Origin: Mariannaea sp. PMI_226
Taxonomy: Eukaryota; Ascomycota; Sordariomycetes; Hypocreales; Nectriaceae
Direction of reading: 5' to 3'
Assembly (NCBI GenBank): GCA_024336345.1
Contig: JANFOG010000003.1
Span: 4,160,501 to 4,224,500, forward strand
Length of the DNA stretch: 64,000 nt
The notes beneath the pieces were generated by a model. It made no database searches. It was given only the letters and a program-made list of their open reading frames with translations, and was not told where the DNA came from. Below, in pieces: positions 1 through 10,681 of the stretch; positions within the stretch are counted from its first letter, which is position 1, and the number at the start of each line of letters is the position of its first letter. A program made the translations under genes and the position numbers.

Positions 1-660
1 TGCTAATGCACGTCAGTCACAGCTCTTACCGTGTCGGTATCAATACGGATGTACACATGCAGGCAATTATGGCCAGTCAAAATATGTGGGAGGATGTACA
101 CATCGCTTCAGTAAAATTGGTGATCGAAAAGGGACTTGCATGACAGCGTAGACGCAAGCTGTTGACCTCTTCACACAATGAAACAACATTGCCGCTTGGA
201 AAATAGAAAATCGTACATAATGCCTTGAATAACCTTAAACAACCACTATCAAGTTAACCATGCATTTTTCCTTGCCCATCATGACGAGGGAGGAGCCCCA
301 CAAAGGCCACAATTGTAGCCTTGCGGCTTGCCTCCGCAAAGTTTGCACGGTTCGCGCGGGGGATCGTCGGCCATGTTTTACCGATTGAGTTTGCGAAAAA
401 CTAGAAGAAGTTAATATCAACTAACACAAATGATAAAGAAATCTCACTTCTTGCTGTGCCGAGAAAAGGCTTGAGGATTTGAAGTGACCAAGTTGGTTGA
501 AGTGATGAGCAATATGTTGCGGCATCGACGGTATTAAATACTGGGCGGGCCCACATTTTCTTCGCGTAAAGTGGAGTTAGCTTGGCGCCCAACCCTACGT
601 GGCAAACTTGAAAGCACAGTTTCCTCCTCCATCATTGAACATTGAACCATCTTCAATGAC
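1..660. other. Left-edge non-coding stretch
   Basis: No convincing gene is visible here. The short open frames on both strands lack recognisable motifs and splice-supported extension. The zinc-finger gene begins at 661. Confidence 0.4.
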
Positions 661-1888
661 ATGGAGTACATGTGCTACCTTTGCTGCCGAGGCTTCGGCG
701 AGGTCAACCAACTAAAAATACACATTGAAAATCACCAAGTTAGTATAAGTACAACTAGAAGAGGCTCCACTAACAGTCCCAGTTTCAGTTGATCCGTGAT
801 GTTCAGGTACCTGCTCAGGTTGGCGAACAACATTATATCTAAACATACTGACGATTTATCCAAGCAGCAAGCTTCGGTCTCAAATATTCTCAAAACTGTC
901 ATATGCTATTTGACCCAGTCGATTGCACCACGCCTTGAGCCAGTTTGGGAACGCAATGTGGACCATTCGATCGACGACGACATGGAACTTTCCATAAACT
1001 CGGATGAGAGCAAGGAAAATTTGAAATGCCCCGAGCTGGGTTGCCCTTACCAAGCAGTAGAGAGCTACCAAGCTCTTCAGCGACACTATTTGACGCGTAA
1101 ATACTCTGCCACCTGCCTTAGACAATCATAGCCTACTGACACATGCAGATCTCCCTTGCAATGTGAAATGCAGCTTCTGTCGCAGGCGCTTGAGAAAAGT
1201 GTCTCAAGCGTGTACACATTACAAAGCCTGCCGCCAAAGGCTGGACCAACTAGTACCGGCTACCGAGCACCAGATGATACGAGATCTGGCCAATGATGGT
1301 TATCGGAAACTCGAATCAGAACTTGCCGAAAGGAGGCAGTTATCTCGCGGAGCTAATGGGATCGCACTTCAACGAGCTCTAACGCTTAGCATTACCGATG
1401 GGACGTTTATACTGTCTCTTGATCAGCGAGAACATATTACCGATGGGATGTCTGTATTACCACCAGGTGATCTGGAACGAGCTCCAATGCTTAGTACACA
1501 CACTGCCGATGGGACCTTGATGCCATCTCTTGATCAGCTCCCAACAGAAGAAGAGCAAGCCCCAAATAACAACTATATTACCAATGGGATATCTATATTA
1601 CCACCAGGCGATCTGGAACGAGCTCCAATGCTTAGCAAGTACACAGCCGATGGGACTTTTAAACCATCTCATGATCAACCCACAGGCGATCGGGAACGAG
1701 CTCCAATGCTTAGTACACACACAGCCGATGGGACTTTTATACGATCTTATAAACCCCCCCCAATAGAACAAGAGCAAGCTCCAATTGACACCTATAATAC
1801 TGATGGGATGTCTATGTTATTACCAGCCGATCTGGAACGAGCTCCGATGCTTAGCAAGTACACAGCAGATGGGACTTTTATCTCATAA
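661..1888 (+). CDS. C2H2 zinc-finger protein with degenerate internal repeats
   Basis: I do not recognise a named family, but three zinc fingers are visible. Proposed exons are 661-738, 868-1096 and 1149-1888, about 348 aa. Finger 1 (residues 5-25) is C-x2-C-x12-H-x3-H and lies wholly in exon 1. Finger 2 is C-x4-C followed by H-x3-H, and its last His codon exists only after removal of the 52-nt intron 1097-1148, which strongly supports that splice. Finger 3 follows as C-x2-C-x12-H-x3-C. The first intron could instead be two introns around an 18-nt exon at 789-806; both readings keep phase 0. The C-terminal half is a run of imperfect repeats with the core TADGTF and DLERAPMLS. It is probably a nuclear, nucleic-acid-binding protein. 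Repeat units continue out of frame after the stop, so the end may be eroded. Confidence 0.6.
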
Positions 1889-1985
1889 TTACACAGACTA
1901 AGAACCAGCTCTAATGCTTAGCAACTACACTGCTGATGGGACGTTCATGCCATCTCTTGATCAGCTTCCGTCATACAAGCAACGT
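1400..1985 (+). repeat. Degenerate in-gene tandem repeat (core TADGTF)
   Basis: Blocks encoding a TADGT core, a short Ser/Asp/Gln stretch and a DLERAPMLS-like stretch recur about every 80-100 nt. The array crosses the stop codon at 1886-1888. One further unit, with the same core, is readable in another frame at 1910-1989, so a small deletion probably shifted the frame. Confidence 0.55.
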
Positions 1986-2199
1986 TAAGGTGAATCCCGT
2001 TTTCTTTCAACCAAAGGCCTACCCGTTTGAGTTCGTCAGAGTGTGGCACGTCCAACAATCCCCAATGCTGGAGTTCAGTTTCTGTCGTGCATCCAACCCA
2101 GACGCTAATGCCACTCGAGATAGTGAAACCAACTCGACTGTCCACCAGCACTCTATTACACTGTTAGGATGTAGTCATCAATGTACGTGAAGAGAGATC

Positions 2200-2738
2200 T
2201 TACAGTCCGCCTTGCATCATCTTAATTTTAGCACCTTTATCTTTGCCTAGTTTTGTTGCGAGAAGGCCCCATCTGCCAGTCACATCTGGCTCACTTTTGG
2301 TAGGCCGGTTTTGTGTTTCTGTGTAAAAGGTAACCTCGGAGTTTGGACTCCAGAGTAGGACGAGAATGGTGTGAAGTCCTTTGTTGGGTTTTGCATTATG
2401 AAGACGAAACATATAGTCGGACGGAAGTATCGCGCTATATATTTTGATCAGCCCCCAATTAAGTTCACCTAGTATCTCTTTCAAGACAGTTTTTATATCC
2501 TAAATTATATTTAGCGGAATGATGCAACAAAGGACAACCGCAATAGTGTGTAGCAAACCTCTCTCAGCAAACTATTTAGTGCCAAGTGCTTGATCCCTTC
2601 CGGCGATTTAGTGGCATAGTTGGCACGCTCCAACTCCGCAACGCAGTCCCCAAATGCAGGATTCTGTATTGCATATATTCCATGATCCTGAATCGCTTTC
2701 TTCGCATCCGAGGCTGAAAATGTATAATGTGAAGCCAT
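2200..2738 (-). CDS. Conserved-looking hypothetical protein, 159 aa
   Basis: Two minus-strand exons, 2738-2559 and 2499-2200, join in phase 0 across a 59-nt intron (2500-2558) with a CTAAAT-type branch and TTTAG acceptor. Start is the ATG at 2738; the open frame extends further upstream but without need. The joined protein reads smoothly: an N-terminal part with several Ala, Tyr and acidic residues, then a Trp-rich core containing LLWSPNSEVTFY and ending KMMQGGL. The style resembles a fungal family of small uncharacterised proteins, but I cannot name it. A 13-bp minisatellite lies about 190 bp upstream of its start. Confidence 0.55.
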
Positions 2739-2927
2739 AACTCCCACACGACGACCTGAGACTGCGCGGCGTGGTTTCAAAGTGCGGGGTTCTTTGGTTG
2801 GACAGCGAAGTGACACCACCAATCTCTAGATCAGCCTGAACATCAGTTTTCTTTGAGCACTCATGCGAAACACTCGGTATCGGAACGATTGAAATTCCGC
2901 TTGCAATCCGCTTGCAATCCGCGCGGG

Positions 2928-3066
2928 ATCCACAGCGCAAATCCACAGCGCAAATCCACAGCGCAGATCCATAGCGCAAATCCAGAGAACCCACAGCACA
3001 GATCCACAGCGCAAATCCACAGCGCAAATCCACAGCGCAAATCCATAGCGCAGATCCACAGCGTAG
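2928..3066. repeat. 13-bp minisatellite
   Basis: About ten copies of ATCCACAGCGCAA, with occasional C-to-T and A-to-G changes and one imperfect unit near 2985. The unit length is not a multiple of three, so all frames stay open through the array. The open frames here on both strands are therefore artefacts. Confidence 0.85.
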
Positions 3067-3071
3067 AATAG

Positions 3072-4085
3072 ACAACCTATAGCAGCATATTGCTTCCACG
3101 CACACGCCCTGCCTACCAAAGTGGATATTCCTTTAGCTCTAAGTATTGACACTGATTCCCATTCAATCTAAGCTTGGTGCTGCTATACTCTCTCATTGGT
3201 GCACTGGACCCCTGACACCACTCGCAAAGTCACATTCATAGCCTTGATTAGAAGCCCGTATTCCTATTCTTCGTGGCTATAGCAGTTGCTACGGATGCCC
3301 CTTGTTATATCTGAAAGTGTTAACGTAGCTTACAATCGCTCCTTGATGGTGCCAATGCCTCGCTTATTCAGTCGCCTCCAAGGTACTAAAAGGGTCGAAA
3401 TGCGTCGTGGCTTCACCGGTGCGGCTGTTGGCTGCATGGCCAACTCACCTTGATACTACTTTGATGTTTGGATACGCCGTGGGCCTCGTGGCCGGCCATC
3501 TAAACTCCTTTTGGAGGAGTGAAATGGTGTCCTGATACGAGTTATCTCAGCCTTCCATCGGTTCATCCTGTTATCTCACAACAAATAGGTTTAAATGGGA
3601 AAATATCAAGCTCGACTCGACCCTCGCAAGTATACTGTGTTAGGCAGTGTAGCTTCAGTCAATTCGTATCATTAAGCCGAAAGGAAGTAAACTGGCCGTT
3701 CCAAGATGTGTTGCCATGTACGTCTCTGGAACTCTCAACTTTCGCATCGTTCCCTAGCTCGCTATCCTTTGTGATCCTTGATGTAATCCTTGATGTCCTT
3801 CTTCGCTCAGCTCTCCTAGGGGTAATTATGCCCGAACTCTGTGGCTTGCATATGCAGTTGGCCTGGAGGTTCGTGTCCCCTTCTCAAGAAAAGGGGCTTT
3901 TGGCCGACTATGCGACCACATCAATATAAGAAGTAATTCTGTGGCTATTCCATCCAGAGAGCATAATGATAAATAGCATGCATGAACTCCCTGTAATGGC
4001 TCGTCAATTTTTCTACAAACCATTCAATACTCATTCATATTGATCAAATTAGCTGCTTGGATCACTGCGACTTACAGCTTACAAC
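3072..4085. other. Intergenic, no gene recognised
   Basis: One 136-codon open frame at 3519-3929 has no family motif, no splice-supported extension and a composition like its surroundings. I do not call it a gene. Confidence 0.4.
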
Positions 4086-4442
4086 ATGGCTGATCCCAAT
4101 CAGCCAAGCGGATGGGGATCAGCTCAGTCAGGGCAAGCAGGTAAGACAGCCTACTTCTTCCAGAAAACATCTAACTTAATAAAGGGAAACCCAAGGATCC
4201 AGTCCCTGTCACTGAGGACGATATAAAGATGAAAGGGGCTGTGGGATAGAATGAAGATATTCCGATCCCCAAGGGAAGAGGGTCCTTTCTAGAATATGGC
4301 CTTACTAAAGACAAGCAAACCGTTGTAAGCTAGCTTAGCGCGAAGGACCTGATTTCTGTAACTCATTCTTAAGGGTGAAAGGACGAATGCTCCGAGCTTT
4401 CACAAGCGGCCCCCACGTAGCAATGATTACCTGAAAGAATAA
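4086..4442 (+). pseudogene. Small three-exon gene interrupted by one in-frame TAG
   Basis: Exons 4086-4140, 4185-4324 and 4374-4442 join in frame across introns of 44 nt (branch CTAAC, AAG acceptor) and 49 nt (GTAAGC donor, GTAAC branch, AAG acceptor). The first exon encodes a Gly/Ser/Gln-rich start (MADPNQPSGWGSAQSGQ), the second a Pro/Lys/Asp stretch, and the third a basic tail ending in SNDYLKE and TAA. A single TAG at 4247-4249 interrupts exon 2, while coding character and correct splicing persist for about 50 codons after it. It may be a recent pseudogene (CAG to TAG), a short protein of about 38 aa, or a gene rescued by A-to-I editing of TAG to TGG, which is known in sexual stages of some ascomycetes. 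No family is recognised. Confidence 0.5.
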
Positions 4443-4675
4443 AAGTAAAAATATTCTCATTACAACTCGGGAACAGAACTAAATGAACTGGGATTGACTT
4501 ATATCTTCACACCCTCCTTTCCCTCCCCGCCTCGTAGATGTTATTGTCCCATGTCTGTGTTGGTTAGATCCTTGATTTAATCGCAATCTAGCAACGATTT
4601 AAAGTCCGGGTGGTTCGCATTTAAGCAGTCGCCCTTCTTTTCTCTAACATTTACTCATTCCCTTGACATTCCGAG

Positions 4676-6139
4676 ATGGTCCGCCACGTACGTTTTGGGT
4701 CAGTTTTCTTTCCGTTGATAGGGACTAACAAATATCAGAATAGCGCCCATGCTGAGGCTGCCAAGAGTTCATTACGGACACTCCCCATCATTCCTTTCCG
4801 TAAGCTTGATCAGCTTTTAAACTCTGATGAAGAGGATTTGACCTGGGAAGAACGTGCTGTCGTCCGCCTTGTCCTATTACTAGGGGAGTGGAATACTTTT
4901 GCGAATGCCCCCGTTTTGAACTCAATCTACCCTCTTTGCACACATCATTTCATCAATTCCAAATATGATATCGATAGGCATCCCGAATCGGCGTCTCTTA
5001 TGTGCATACGGGCCAATGTTCTCATGGCGGTTTTGTACAAGAGTACAGGGTGCTTCCCGGTTGAACTTACACAGAGAATATGCAAGCAATTTCAATGCTT
5101 TCGTGAATGGGATACCGAGTTGTCACTAGTGGGAGTGGCCTTTTCATATTTACTGTGGTAAGTGAAGCTTAGACAACCGTAGATTCAGCTGCTGACTTCA
5201 TAGTGAACATCCATCCTCCAGGAGTAAGGAAATCGTTGCATCCTTTCGACATCGTATAAAAATGCCAGACATGCACTTTCTCCTCGACCAGTTTGACACA
5301 TCATTTCCTCTTTTCGCATGGCAGTACAGCAACTACATTTCCAAGTTGCCAGCTTCACTCCCACAACTAGAAGAACAGACGAACAATTGGAAAGCGAACT
5401 TGTCCCCACGGTCAGGCTCCAACCTCCCGGCTGGAATCTCTGAATGCCTCGAGAGCCAGATCAAAATGGCTAAGTACTATCCACTTAGGGAATTTCATGG
5501 GAACCAACACACTGGAATGGAGGCTGCAATGGAGTGGTTACTAGCGGCACAGTTTCTGTCCGCACCACATCGGGTCCGTGGCGTCTGGACGTAAGTGCTC
5601 CCCCAAGATAGATCACTTAATTGTAAGGCTTATTTGAGATAGTGAGGTGAATCTGCTGATGGCACTTTATTGGCAGCACTATTCTGAGGGCAAGTGGCTC
5701 GAATATGCGCAAAATACTTATAATTTTGCGTGGCTACGTGTATGGCCAGGCATATTGCAGGTTGAGTTGGAGGTACTGTATAAGGCCATAACTGAGCGGT
5801 GTCAACCACAAAATGCCTCGGGGCCCCCACTTACTACACCTCCTCAGGTGGCTATAAGTAAGGACCATATAATTCTCTACTGTTCCAGGCTAACAATTGA
5901 GTGAAGGGCGGGCCGCGGAATCCCAGACAGGCAACGGAAAGGCCACCAGGAACGGGCAAGGTAGCTCCCTAGAGGCTGATTCCAACGTGGGAATCGACTC
6001 CGACACGATTACTAATAGCCAAATTCAGCAATACTTGGCTCTGACCATAGCTGACTCGGGGTCTAATCCTTCCGAGGGGTTCGGTTTTTTTTTGGAAACA
6101 GATGTTGACTTTCTTGAGGACCATGAGTTTAAGTATTAG
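4676..6139 (+). CDS. Multi-exon hypothetical protein, about 427 aa
   Basis: Four well-supported exons: 4676-4687, 4739-5157, 5204-5590 and 5643 to about 5857. They join in frame across introns of 51, 46 and 52 nt with GTACGT/GTAAGT donors and CTAAC or CTGAC branches where visible. A last segment, 5889-6139, carries a coherent acidic Ser/Thr/Gly-rich tail, but the implied 31-nt intron is shorter than normal, so that junction is uncertain. The protein is alpha-helical in look, rich in Leu/Trp, with no signal peptide or clear membrane span. No domain is recognised. It is convergent with the minus-strand gene at 6166-7864, whose end lies only 27 bp away. Confidence 0.55.
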
Positions 6140-6165
6140 TGATTTTGAAAACTTAGTTTGGGGTT

Positions 6166-7864
6166 TCAATTGGAGATTTTCAAGGTTAGTAAGAAATAAG
6201 AAATCATCCTATCTGTCGACAGTATTGTGCCCTCTCCGAGCCATAGTGCCCGCACAACCCTCCAAGCAATCCTATTGAGCTTTGAGCCACCAGGCCCTGA
6301 GCTGCTCAGTGATATGTAGATTGACCGCTCTTCCGGTTCGGGTTCTTGAGCGGATATAATGAAATTGCGCTTCCCCTTTAAGACCAACAACTCGCCAGAC
6401 CAATGCTCCACATATGCTAGGTCCAAATACACTTCCTCCTGGCATAAAACGCCTAGATAACGCTAAGAAGTTAGTTACGACTGTTGCTATTGAACAGAGC
6501 TTACTCACTAGATAATTCAGAACTTGACGAGCCACAGTAGTATGGATGTCGGACCAGTCATATTGAGCGAATTCCGAACCAGGTTTTACTATACCAACCC
6601 GATTATTCTTTTCCAAACCAGCCGATAAAGCATTTTGCCAAATCTTCTCTGGAAGATCGAAAGTCGTGTAAAAAACAATCGAGACATAGACAGTTACTGG
6701 ATATATCTGGCTATAGTCCAAACTATCGCTGAAATCAAGTCGATCTTGCTCGCCACAATCTCCAAAACGGTTGGACAGGACGTTTGATGTGTCCGGAACG
6801 GCGAAACCCGATTTAACGGCAATTCGTGGCGTTCGATAGTCACCCAAAGTATCAAGAAGGCAAGGCTCGAGCTTCCGGCTGGTGATGGCACTCTGAAACC
6901 TCTCAAACTCGCGCTGACCAAGCAACCGTGTGTTTAGAGCGTTGCAGATTTCTTCCAAGGAATAATTGGGTCGTAAGAGCCAAACTAGAAAAGGTATGTA
7001 GATTGGTGCTGAGGCCTGAATCTCTTCCTTCGGTTTATAGCTTCTATAGACCAATTCATTTAGCTTCCGATACTTTGGTTCATCCCATCGAGCCAGCGTG
7101 TAAGTCGGAATATCTAGGCAACGGATTAGTCCAAGTCTTCCGGCACAACTGCTATACTGACTCAAAATGACTAGTATCTCAAAAGCACGATGCTCTAGGC
7201 ATGAATACAAGTCGTCCATCAACCCTATTAGTCGGTGGACCATACTCTTATTTCGTCGGAGGGTGTCTTCAGAAGGGGGTTGAGGATAGATGCTGTCAAG
7301 TGTCCGGTTTGCCTCCTCGACATTGCCGGTGGCCAAATCGACTATCGTGGCTGCAATGACAACCAGCCTTTGCCAAGGTTCTAAGCCGGTCCGGCTCAGG
7401 ACTAGATTTTTGAGCGATCCCAATTTGTCAAGGATATTCTTGGGTGTATCCAAACCACACTTGACCCGAGAGCTTTGCCATTCTTCTTCAGACTGCAACT
7501 GCGACGCTAATTCGGAAGGGGGGAGTCTTTTCCGCTTCTTTCGTGGGGGTCGTGAGTGTGGGAGTATGGTGCGCGGACCCTCGAGGGCAATTTCGGTGGA
7601 GGATGGCCTATGCAACCGGAACTCAATGAGCTGAGCTCTACCACTGGGAAAGGCACACATCGTTGCATGTTTGTAGGAGTGAGGAGACGACAAGGCCAAT
7701 AAAGATGTTGAGGGTGAGATTTGAGCGCACCATACTACATATGGATTTGACACGATGAAATTAGGACTAGCGCATGGCCCCGCTATGGAGGCGCTAGGAG
7801 GTAAGAAATGACTTCTTGAGACAAGGGAGGGGTGGGAGGGGTGGCTGATCGGGGCGTGCAGCAC
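6166..7864 (-). CDS. Hypothetical nuclear-type protein, up to 550 aa
   Basis: Exon 1 runs from 7864 (or from an internal ATG at 7660) down to 6509, and exon 2 from 6462 to 6166. The 46-nt intron 6463-6508 has a GTGAGT donor, CTAAC branch and TTAG acceptor. Splicing replaces a poor-looking read-through tail with a coherent C-terminus of 98 residues. The first 68 residues are Ser/Pro-rich and may be untranslated, which favours the ATG at 7660. A basic cluster, RKKRKR, near residue 108 looks like a nuclear localisation signal. The rest is mixed helix/strand with no domain I recognise. Confidence 0.6.
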
Positions 7865-8078
7865 ATCTCGCCTTTGGCTTCTTTTCTTTTGTCTACTCAG
7901 TTATGGTATCCTCTCCGAGAAGGAGACTTCTCCAAAATCACTCAAGTCCCTCTAGATAGTCACGCAAATGATCTATAAGAAGTATACCCCAAGTCTGGCA
8001 GATCCCTGATATTGGTTCGCCAGGAAGCTACGACATAACTGGCATTCCCAAGCCTCGGCCACAACCTAGGCCCCAAGC

Positions 8079-8849
8079 ATGACACCGCCATTGATCGTTG
8101 CCTTGTCTGTGATTGCGCCAGTGGCTGGCCTACTCTTTGTGGGACTAGTCTGGTACATACTCAGACGCCAGAATCGAGGGGTTCCGATTGACAATGAGGA
8201 AGGAGCTCATTGGGCACTCAGAACTACACCTAGCAACCTGCTACCTCAGCCAGAGCAAGCGCATATTTGGACCAGGCGCCAGCCTACCACAATTCAGAAC
8301 CTGCCGCTGACCCAGTCAGGTCAAGCAGCCACACCTGAGCACACGGGCACCACGACCCATGACCATTACGACATTGCTGTTTTTGTACACGACAAAGATT
8401 CATGGCTCGAGAAAAGGGACATCTATGATTGCATGAACGTGGTAGACCGCGTTAACTCCTGCACATATTCACTTTGGCTCAACCCGTATATATTTATCGA
8501 GGGCGAGGGAGTACCCCTTCGAATCGAAAAGCGTAAGTGCGATCCACACACCATCACTACTCAATATGCGGAAAACAGCAAAAGCAACGACTGGGTCAAA
8601 GTTGATGGTTTGGCAGTTGTTGAAGGCTCTGTTACAATCACGGAGTTAAACAAGTCAAATGTACCAAAGATTATCTCCCCTCGAGACCCAGAGTTGCCTT
8701 TGCAATGCAGCCCAGATTGCTGGACTCGATGCTTCCCAGACCCCTTTCATCAACTAATTGAAAGAATTCGCAGTCGAGCAAGTTCTACGCAGGAAACAAG
8801 TTTTGTCATGAATAGGCGGGCAAGGGGTCATATAAATATAACTAAATGA
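8079..8849 (+). CDS. Single-pass membrane protein, 256 aa
   Basis: A single open exon starting at ATG 8079. Residues 4-28 form one strongly hydrophobic segment followed by RRQNR, so it is probably a signal-anchor with the remaining 225 residues on one side of the membrane. The large domain has mixed composition with several Trp and Cys residues; no family is recognised. It is convergent with the gene at 8864-9538, only 14 bp away. Confidence 0.55.
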   Translation: MTPPLIVALSVIAPVAGLLFVGLVWYILRRQNRGVPIDNEEGAHWALRTTPSNLLPQPEQAHIWTRRQPTTIQNLPLTQSGQAATPEHTGTTTHDHYDIAVFVHDKDSWLEKRDIYDCMNVVDRVNSCTYSLWLNPYIFIEGEGVPLRIEKRKCDPHTITTQYAENSKSNDWVKVDGLAVVEGSVTITELNKSNVPKIISPRDPELPLQCSPDCWTRCFPDPFHQLIERIRSRASSTQETSFVMNRRARGHINITK

Positions 8850-8863
8850 GTGTAACTAGTTGA

Positions 8864-9538
8864 TTAGGATGAAATAAGTGCAGTTCCTTCGCTTTCATCA
8901 GTTCCTTCGTTTTCATCAGTTCCTTTGCTTTCATGAGAACTACCAAGGGCCGGGGCAATGCTGTGCCGCTGCGGTGGTGGTGGAAACTGAAAATAGCCCG
9001 GGTGAGGGATATTCGGCCTCTCCTTCTGATACTGCTTCATGACGGCGTTCACAAGGCCCATTGTAATAGGGACGCCGGGCGGGATGACTTTGCCAAGGCC
9101 ACCAAGGACATAACCAAGTGAAACTGCGATGCATTCTTCTTCCTTTTGAGGGGGTCGTTCCTTTTTGGTGATTTCGAAAACGCCAACCTTCGCTATACGA
9201 TGGAGGATATCGATCGGTTGAAACTTGCCGGCGGGCTCTTCTTCAGCGGAAACTATGTCAAATGACTTTCCTTTGTGTGTTTCGATTTTGTCTTGGAGCT
9301 CAATGACTTGATCTCGTATCGCACTGACTGGGACCGGATCGTCCTGGGATCTCAGATGGTCGTAGAGCTTATCGCGGAGGATGATGCATAAACTAGTAGG
9401 TCCCCTACTGTCCAGGTCGTCAATCAGATTTTCTAGAGCGGTACCGATCCCTGCACCGGTACACATGGCACTTAAATTGCAAAGTGCGAATTGAATGTCG
9501 GTGGGTGGTTGGGCAGGGTCGGGTGATGGTTGAGTCAT
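8864..9538 (-). CDS. Hypothetical protein, 224 aa
   Basis: Intronless minus-strand frame from ATG 9538. The N-terminus is Pro-rich. The middle has helical, Leu/Asp-rich sequence, then a Gly-rich patch (SLGYVLGGLGKV), a Pro-rich stretch with PPPP, and an acidic tail built of short GTDE-type repeats that come from a 15-18 nt DNA repeat at 8880-8935. No signal peptide or known domain. A TTTAAA element near 9642 could serve as its TATA box. Function unknown. Confidence 0.55.
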   Translation of the reverse strand: MTQPSPDPAQPPTDIQFALCNLSAMCTGAGIGTALENLIDDLDSRGPTSLCIILRDKLYDHLRSQDDPVPVSAIRDQVIELQDKIETHKGKSFDIVSAEEEPAGKFQPIDILHRIAKVGVFEITKKERPPQKEEECIAVSLGYVLGGLGKVIPPGVPITMGLVNAVMKQYQKERPNIPHPGYFQFPPPPQRHSIAPALGSSHESKGTDENEGTDESEGTALISS

Positions 9539-9896
9539 GTCGGCGACTTGAATGATGGATTGGAGTATTGGGAAGTTGAAGAAGGAGCTATGTTAATGAG
9601 GGTGAGTAGTGCAGAAAGAAACTCTGAGCTGGTTGCGTGTATTTAAAGCCTTTGAAACATAGCCCCCAGTACGCCGCTTGGTCGCTTTCCTTCACACCCC
9701 TGGTGATTGAGGGTGCAGCTGAGGCCGCAAGGAGGTTGGCCGAGAACCCTGGGCTGGCTGGTGGAGAGCGTTTGGGTAACTGCGATCTGAATGAGGCCTA
9801 CTGGATATAAATACTACTGCTAAATCCCCAGATGCCTTCTCGTCACTTTGATCATTAACCTCCAAGTTGATCATCTTCCGGGCGCATCTCTTCACA

Positions 9897-9996
9897 ATAC
9901 AGCGCCACAACCTCTCAGCAAAAGCCATTCTACAGTTGCAAACCTCATACAGCGTCACAACCTCTCAGCAAAAGCCATTCTACAGTTGCAAACTTC
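9897..9996. repeat. Two-copy 50-bp direct tandem repeat
   Basis: Two 50-bp units starting at 9897 and 9947 differ at only two positions (C/T). They sit just upstream of the small cysteine-rich frame at 10027 and could contribute to its leader or promoter. The two differences suggest a fairly recent duplication. Confidence 0.8.
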
Positions 9997-10026
9997 CCAG
10001 ACCTCGCCCAGTACCAATAAGTCTCA

Positions 10027-10299
10027 ATGCGGTCAGAACGGAAACTCCCTAAACCTATCGATATAATCAGGTGGTACAATAAACAACAGAAACACAAGAA
10101 AGAACAAGAGACAAGTCGCTTGGTCAAAAGGGACACGCGCATGCATCGGGGTGATTACTGTTGTGCGTGTCAGCGCGTCACATCTGATAGCCATAAGTGC
10201 AAGCATGAGCAAAAGGAGTGTCCCGGATGTATAGCAGGATGGAACGAACAGATTGAGAAAAAAAGCTTGGCGGCCCAGGGGGGTGGGGGTCGAGCTTAG
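10027..10299 (+). CDS. Small Cys/His-rich protein, 90 aa
   Basis: The first half is basic, with Lys/Gln-rich runs. The second half has a compact cluster of six Cys and two His (CCACQ, HKCKH, CPGC) within about 25 residues, spaced like one or two zinc knuckles. The tail is Gly-rich. No signal peptide, so an intracellular zinc-binding role is more likely than a secreted effector. No family is recognised. Moderate to low confidence because the frame is short and unspliced. Confidence 0.4.
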   Translation: MRSERKLPKPIDIIRWYNKQQKHKKEQETSRLVKRDTRMHRGDYCCACQRVTSDSHKCKHEQKECPGCIAGWNEQIEKKSLAAQGGGGRA

Positions 10300-10681
10300 C
10301 TTGGAGAGCTTCAGTGGCAGTATCTTAAATTAATCTACTTGGTTAGTCTTTCGGGTTTACTCCCTTATGATTCAATTTGGAGAAAGTATTGCTGTTCACG
10401 AAATCAGAACCGGCGTGTGATGTAATCTGCATGGCCAACGCAACAAATCGAGAAAAGCCAACCGGTCCGTGCACATTTCCTTATCCCCACCCCTCCCCTG
10501 GGATCTTTGGAGCCATCTACAGCTTCGTGGCATCACCTTCTCGAATTTGGTATTAGTGCGAAGGGAGAGCTCGTCTTGTCTGGTTTATTCTGTAGATAAA
10601 TGGGGCAATGGGACACGGCGGATGTTTATTTATTGAGCCGTCTGTCCTCTTCATGAACAATGTTTCTATACAACTCACGAA

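Noticed and set aside
2608..3152. Long open frames on both strands over the 13-bp repeat
   Set aside because: They exist only because the repeat unit contains no stop in any frame and is not a multiple of three; amino-acid repeats follow the DNA repeat in every frame.
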